Position numbers and translations under genes: made by a program
Part shown: piece by piece, positions 58,005 through 64,000 of the stretch
How positions within the stretch are numbered: the stretch's first letter is position 1
Layout: each line of letters begins with the position of its first letter
Notes under the pieces: generated by a model
Told to the model about the DNA's origin: nothing
What the model saw: the letters and a program-made list of their open reading frames with translations, nothing else
Databases searched by the model: none
Source of the DNA: Sipunculus nudus
Taxonomy: Eukaryota > Annelida > Sipuncula > Golfingiida > Sipunculidae
Direction of reading: 5' to 3'
Length of the DNA: 64,000 nucleotides
NCBI GenBank assembly: GCA_026874595.1
Contig: CM049311.1
Span: 53,571,676 to 53,635,675 of the forward strand

Positions 58005-59780
58005 GTTGTCACAAATAATTCATTATGAAGACTAGTTGGGTACATTAAAAAACTCATCATTATTGACCAGCATGGATTTGTATTTTTTTCTGCTCACCAG
58101 TAGGAATCAAACAATTTAATATATGACACAACTGTACAGAAAATCAGGCTTTCTGCAGCTCTGTAAAACATACAGACTAGCATCCACTTTACCTGCAGTA
58201 CTCTCCCCTACAGTAGCTATATCCAAGCCTTATCCATATATCTAGATCTGATAGTAATAGTTTCAAACAAACCATTGTCTTCTGAAATCCAACTTGAGCA
58301 TCATTCCTTGAAGCTATGTAATGGACAAGACAAATCCATGCCATACTTTGGTGGTCTATATTCATTTATACCTTCAAAGAACTTTGTTTTGGGCAAGAAA
58401 CAAGTCCACACTCAATCTGATTGCTGTACATGTCTAGAGATTAAACCTAAGTGAACAAGAAATGTAAAATACAGAGATATCAGTGCCAGCCTCATATTAA
58501 ACAGTTATTATAGCAGTGGTTTGTCTTGTAACACATAAACTGATCTTACTGGGTACATTTCTATGATTCGACATGGAATGTTTTAAAGAACATGAAGGGG
58601 ACCCACTTTAATAAACATGATATCCGAATTATCTAAAGCACAGAGCTGTTTATAAATGTAAGAATACTATTAACAATTCTACAAAAGAAAAAGATTCAAG
58701 TATGGAGTTTAAAATGTGACTCCTTGATATGAGTGTGATATGAGATTTTTTTACATGGTTTATCTCAAATTCCATTAGAAATAGTGAAGAGATTCTCAAT
58801 GATATTTATCAATTGAAAAGTTTTGACTTATAACCAAAAGGATGCTCGGAAATTGTATAAATTATTACCGGTATTATTACTGTTATATAACATGGGTTTG
58901 ACAATTAATAACAAAATAATGGAAATCAGTTTTCATTCAAAGTGAACAATTAACCATAGCTAAGTATGAAGCTCTGATTTCCAGATCACCGCGGTCAATA
59001 ATATCACATGACCACTAAATACTACAATAACTACGCAAGTTATCTGCCTAGCTTGCAACAACAAAATTAATTTCTGTGGTAGTTTTTTTTACACTTCTTT
59101 TTTCAACATTAACTCTCCTGAGTGTCATAGTATGTTAACAAGTATGTTGAAGAGTGTTTAATGCTGGTGGTTATCTGAATAATCAGGTAACCACCAAGAA
59201 ACACACCTGGAACCACTACCTTCTCTCACATAGTTCCATGATTTTGAGGAGACGAGTATATCTGTGTACCAGTATACTTAATGTCTTCTTCTAGTTGTTC
59301 TATACAACAGTGGCATCCACTGTAATGGCATTTGAGCTCAAGACATGGTGAGCATGTATGAGTTAGATATAATCATAAACTGCAAGTCCTCACAAGTAGA
59401 AAATTAAGAAAAAGCAAAATATGAGAAATATGGAAATATAAACAAACAATCAAACAAGGACTCTTTCTTTCTCAAATTGTGATGATAGTTGACATAATGC
59501 AGAAATGTAATAATTTGTTTCCTGCATTTTTCATGGATTTTCTACATAGCTGAAACCTGACACACAGCTGACATGACAGCTTGTATTCATGACAGTTCTT
59601 ATTATGCTCAGAAGCAACATGGAAAATGAAGTGCATCAGTACCTAGATATAATTATTGATTCAATGATATAATCATTGATTCAATGAATGGTTCTTACAT
59701 GGTCATAACTGTATGGTATCTAAACACAATTCATCTCCATTCAATTATGAAAACTTTCTCTAAATAAAATCCTTACCCTC

Positions 59781-59859
<79 letters not shown>

Positions 59860-60318
59860 GTTATACTTCTATCAGAAGCCTGGGGCTACAATTAGAATAC
59901 TGATGTCTAAAGTTTCACATGCTTCAATCTTTGGGTTATGATTAATCATGTTATAATCAGCAGTATGGGGCCACTTGAGTTCAAGCTGCGTGGTAATGAT
60001 AGATTACTATTATACATGGATAAAACATCTATTGCACATGAAAACAGGAATGGCAGCATGTTGGGCGAACTAGTCTGGGAGAAACCCCGGCAGGCTGGCT
60101 ATGGCTCGTGAGATAACATGCTTCATGTCTGGTGAGATAACACAGCAGTGATAATATGATGAAGAGGACTATCATATTCACCGTGCCAGCTGACTGACCC
60201 CTGTCAATCACAGCTGCTAAATATAGTGCCATGCATCTGACCCTTCAAAGTGATTCGCAGTTCTTCAAAGGACCCCAGGTGGCGTGAGCACAGACTCCGT
60301 GAAACCTCCATCCTTTGG
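58005..60318. other. Probable 3' UTR or downstream flank of tomosyn
   Basis: The tomosyn stop codon is at 60319-60321, so its 3' UTR (minus strand) must begin at 60318 and run leftwards an unknown distance. AT-rich, with a (TA)n run at about 59781-59860. No other exon is visible. Confidence 0.4.
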
Positions 60319-60456
60319 CTAGAACTGGTACCACTTTTTGTCTTTGTATTTGTTCATTATGTCATGCGATAGCTTGGCATACATTTCTGCATCTTGCCTC
60401 ATCCGTTCAGATGCATCTTCTAGCTGCCCCAATTTCTCTCCACGCTCAAGTGCAGC
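60319..60456 (-). CDS. STXBP5: Tomosyn (STXBP5) last coding exon, C-terminal half of the R-SNARE motif
   Basis: The exon follows a clean acceptor (GCTTACAG| at 60457-60458), starts in phase 0, and encodes 45 residues and TAG. It begins AALERGEKLGQLEDASERMR and ends NKYKDKKWYQF. The Arg of LERGEKL is the ionic zero-layer residue of R-SNAREs, with heptad hydrophobics after it. The KYKDKKWYQF tail is that of tomosyn, which lacks a membrane anchor and competes with synaptobrevin for syntaxin/SNAP-25 to restrain vesicle fusion. Amisyn and the VAMPs have different tails. The stop leaves the protein exactly at the family's usual C terminus. Confidence 0.88.
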   Translation of the reverse strand, partial: AALERGEKLGQLEDASERMRQDAEMYAKLSHDIMNKYKDKKWYQF

Positions 60457-60599
60457 CTGTAAGCATGATTAGTAATTTTAAATTATTAAAATGGTGGAAA
60501 AAAAGACTTAACTGTCAACTGCTACAGTAACTATATGCAATGATGCTAACAAGTATTTTGTCTTCTTGAATGTGGATTTTTAGGTCACATTTTAGCAAA

Positions 60600-62360
60600 A
60601 AATGTATTTCAGATGCATACACTGCATATGAGAGAGGTGGGTATTTCAGCTAAGCACATGGTGAGAGGTGGGTGTTTCAGTATGGCACATTGAGGGAGGT
60701 GAGTATTTCAGTCAGGCACATTGACTGAAGTGGGTATTTCAGTCTGGCACATTGAGGGAGGTGGGTATATCAGCCAGGCACATTAAGGGAGGTGGGTATT
60801 TCAGTCTGGCACATTAAGGGAGGTGGGTATTTCAGTCTGGCACATTGAGGGAGGTGGGTATTTCAGTCTGGCACATTGTGGGAGGTTGGTATATCAGCCA
60901 GGCACATTAAGGGAGGTGGGTATTTCAACAAGACACATTGAGAGAGGTGGGTATTTCAGTCTGGCACATTGAAGGAAGTGGGTATTTCAGTCAGGCACAT
61001 TGAGGGAGGTGGGTGTTTCAGTCAGGCACATTGAGGGAGGTGGGTATTTCAGGCTGGCACATTGTGGGAGGTGGGTATATCAGCAAGGCACATTAAGGGA
61101 GGTGATTTTTTCAACAGGACACATTGAGGGAGGTGGGTGGAAAAAAAGACTAAACTGTCATCTGCTACAGTAACTATATGCAATGATGCTTACAAGTATT
61201 TTGTCGTCTTGAATGTGGATTTTTAGGTCACATTTTGGCAAAAAATGTATTTCAGATGCATTACACTGCATATGAGAGAGGTGGGTATTTCAGCTAAGCA
61301 CATGGTGAGAGGTGGGTGTTTCAGCATGGCACATTGAGGGAGGTGGGTATTTCAGTCAGGCACATTGAGTGAGGTGGGTATTTCAGTCGGGCAAATTGGG
61401 GAGGTGGGTATTTCAGTCAGGCACATTGTGGAAGGTGGATATATCAGTCTGGCACTTTGAGGTGGGTGGGTATTTCAGCTAGTTACATTGACAGAGCGGG
61501 GTGTTTCAGCCAGGCACATTGAGAGAGATGGGTATTTCAGTCCGGCACATTGAGATGGATGGGTGTTTCAGCCAGTCAACATTATTTAGGGAGGTGAGTA
61601 TATCAACAAGGCACATTTAGGGACGTGGGTATTCAGTCTGGCACATTGATGTAGTGGGTATTTCAGTACGGCACATTGAGGAAGGTGGGTATATCAACAA
61701 TGCTCATTGAGGGAGATGGGTATTTCAGTCTGGCACATTGAAGGAAGTGGGTATTTTAGTCCGGCACATAGAGGGAGGTGGGTATTTCAGCCAGGCACAT
61801 TGAGGGAGGTGGGTATATCAGCCAGGCACATTAAGGGAGGTGGGTATTTCAGTCTGGCACATTAAGGGAGGTGGGTATTTCAGTCTGGCACATTGAGGGA
61901 GGTGGGTATTTCAGTCTGGCACATTGTGGGAGGTTGGTATTTCAGTCTGGCACATTGAAAGAAGTGGGTATTTCAGTCTGGCACATTGAGGGAGGTGGGT
62001 ATATCAGCCAGACACATTAAGGGAGGTGGTTATTTCAACAAGACACATTGAGGGAGGTGGGTATTTAAGTCTGGCACATTGAAGGAAGTGGGTATTTCAG
62101 TCCGGCACATTGAGGGAGGTGGGTATATCGGCCAGGCACATTAAGGGAGGTGGGTATATCAACAAGGCACATTAAGGGAGGTGGGTATTTCAGTCTGGCA
62201 CATTGAAGGAAGTGGGTATTTTAGTCCGGCACATTGAGGGAGGTGGGTATATCAGCCAGGCACATTAAGGGAGGTGGGTATTTCAACAAGACACATTGAG
62301 GGAGGTAGGTATTTCAGGTGGCAATTCAGCACATTGTGAGAGGTGAATATGTTAGTCAGG
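60600..62360. repeat. 31-bp minisatellite in the last tomosyn intron, ~50 units in two blocks
   Basis: The unit is GTATTTCAGTCTGGCACATT followed by GAGGGAGGTGG. Block 1 (about 60640-61135) and block 2 (about 61275-62350) are each introduced by the same ~150-bp unique-looking stretch (60494-60640 and 61140-61285), so 646 bp was duplicated as a whole before further expansion. Units contain TTTCAG, so many create weak acceptor-like sites on the plus strand only, opposite to the gene. Confidence 0.9.
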
Positions 62361-63289
62361 CACACTGGGAGAATTTTCAGTCAGGAACATTAAGAAGGGT
62401 GACTAATTCAGCCTGGTCAATATAATGAAACATTATTATCATTCTTGTTTCATTATTGGGAAATCAGCATGCAGGAACATGGAATTAGGACAAACACTAC
62501 TAAACATGGATGACATCAGCCCTTGTCGAATGATTGGTTGAGTCTATCCTATGCTAGTGTATGTAACTTCTCTGTCATGGTCAAAACATCCAAATAGGCA
62601 GATTATTGACCAAAGCATTCATAGTCCAAACAGTGATGTCAAAACCCTTAGCCTCTTGTGTCACCAACTGACCTATCCACCACAGCCCAAATGCTCCACC
62701 CTTTTATCTTATTATTATAATTAGCCCCAAAAACACTTCTACACAGAAGGTCTTCTATGCCAATGGTAGCAAGAGCTTCTTACAATATAATAATGACGTC
62801 ACAATGGACGATGACGCATGACGTCATACTGACTGACGTCATCAACTGGTATTGCCTGACCATTGTTTACTATATCGCAGTCATAATGAACGGTCTTGCT
62901 ATATTTTGGATTATTTGTCTCATACGTATGACGTGACAGGAAAGACATTATTATTCACTCAGTAGTTGGAGGAATGGCTCCTGCAACCTAAAGCCTAGAA
63001 CTTTTTATACTGTCTCCTTTGTATATAAAAAAAAATTATCTTGGAAATCATGCCAACATGGGTTCTGGAAGTACTTACAGACAACACATGTTTTGTTTGA
63101 CAGAGCTCTGTCAAATTATGCAAAATTTTGTTTTTGTCAGATGACTGACACTTTACAATGTTTAAGGTCACCAGATTGGTTGCTCGTTTGTTCAATGCTT
63201 AAGATTAGTCATTGAGTGAATTTGCTGTAAAGGTCACATAGAATTCATGGATAGGTAAATTAACTTGTAGCACTGTAAGATGTCCTCAC
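62361..63289. other. Rest of the last tomosyn intron
   Basis: Outside the minisatellite the intron has no recognisable element. A cluster of TGACGTCA-type CRE-like palindromes (several TGACGTCA/GACGTCA occurrences at 62790-62845) is notable. Confidence 0.5.
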
Positions 63290-63408
63290 CTGTCTAGCTT
63301 GTGATATTGCTGACGCAGCAGATCCAGCACGATCTTGAGCCTGAGCCATACCGTGCCCAGGTGTGTATTTGGCGACACTTTTGGAAGCTTTCCCGCTCTC
63401 TTCTCCAA
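63290..63408 (-). CDS. STXBP5: Tomosyn (STXBP5) penultimate coding exon
   Basis: The acceptor TTCTCACTTTAG| precedes the exon (AG at 63409-63410), and CAG|GTGAGG ends it (GT at 63288-63289). It enters with two bases completing a Val codon, then encodes 39 residues, GEESGKASKSVAKYTPGHGM followed by AQAQDRAGSAASAISQARQ, and leaves in phase 0 to join the next exon at AALERGEKL. In tomosyn this stretch links the WD40 double propeller to the SNARE motif and supplies the motif's first turns, immediately before the zero layer. The intron to the next exon is 2833 bp and holds the 31-bp minisatellite. Confidence 0.85.
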
Positions 63409-63410
63409 CT

Positions 63411-64000
63411 AAAGTGAGAACAACAGAGAACTTTTTGTGATATACTATATAATACCAGGTCCACAAATGTTATGATACATAGAGAACTGGTGGAAAACAG
63501 TATAAGGCCCACCTAAATTCAGTGATTTCACACGAATGACTGAATTTGACAAATGTATATTAGCAAGAGATAAATATATGATACATATGGCAAATATGTT
63601 TTATAACTGCATGCAATTAAATTAAATGCAGCAAGAAAAACCAGAACAGATTTCAACCTTGTTCTGAAATTATGAATGATCTAATGTGACAAATTGCAAA
63701 ATACAGGCTCTTAAAATATAGAATACAGAAGATAAATTTGCAAAACAAACAAAACAGGTTTGGGAGTTAAGAGACACATAATGGTGAGATCAAACGTCCT
63801 TTAAATAATAATAAGTAATAAATGAAGGGCTTAATGTGACATATCATAAAACAGCAGGTCCTTTAATTTAGTGCCACATGGAATTATTGTGACAAACTTT
63901 AGAATGAATTGACTGTAGAGTACTGTATACTAACATAATGATTCCCTGTCAAGGGTTGATGACCCTCCTCCAAAAAGGTTCTTAAAGAAGCTCTGTTTGG
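63411..64000. other. Upstream tomosyn intron
   Basis: AT-rich sequence preceding the acceptor of the penultimate exon. Nothing else is recognisable to the window end. Confidence 0.5.

Overview
This is a gene-poor, AT-rich, repeat-dense stretch of an animal nuclear genome. Both recognisable host genes have introns, the transposable elements are of metazoan types (APE-type LINEs, hAT, a Ty3/Gypsy relic, short TIR elements), and there are long satellite and minisatellite arrays. No bacterial operon, rRNA, tRNA or CRISPR array is visible. The hairpin-bounded modular repeats and the LINE mix suggest a marine invertebrate, perhaps a mollusc or another lophotrochozoan, or a lancelet; this placement is an inference.

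Host genes. At the left edge (188-373, minus) is the first coding exon of a TMTC-family gene, most like TMTC3. At the right edge (60319-60456 and 63290-63408, minus) are the last two coding exons of tomosyn (STXBP5), with its C-terminal R-SNARE half-motif. Two phase-compatible plus-strand exons at 48367-48498 and 48724-48877 may belong to an unrecognised gene.

Left part (0.4-18 kb). A 55-bp minisatellite of 57 copies (356-3464) is built from the TMTC exon's own intron/exon junction, so nearly every unit carries a branch-point-like site, a 3' splice site and a Kozak-context ATG. After it come dispersed repeats with a nested hairpin-ended modular element (4993-7372), a nonautonomous hAT element with an 8-bp target duplication (8946-10685), a second ~340-bp modular repeat (12190-13045) and a decayed Ty3/Gypsy pol (14285-16300).

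Central repeat block (18-43.6 kb). In order: a 241-bp array rich in GTAGCAA boxes (18060-20243); a LINE with two intact ORFs and a 2A-like motif (20244-25648, minus); a ~77-bp satellite with a telomere-like core and higher-order repeats (25649-40520), interrupted by a 2.8-kb TIR element carrying a four-exon reading frame (29088-31897) and by a decayed L1/Tx1-type LINE (34077-39479, minus); and a ~103-bp array with a 19-bp near-palindrome per unit (40543-43640). The second LINE is the most unusual item: its ORF1 joins CCHC zinc knuckles to a NADAR domain, the family of ADP-ribose-linked N-glycosidases.

Right part (43.6-64 kb). Mostly AT-rich noncoding DNA with modular repeats, microsatellites, a 41-nt G-rich tract, two short TIR elements (56327-56721 and 57667-58001), and a 31-bp minisatellite within the last tomosyn intron.
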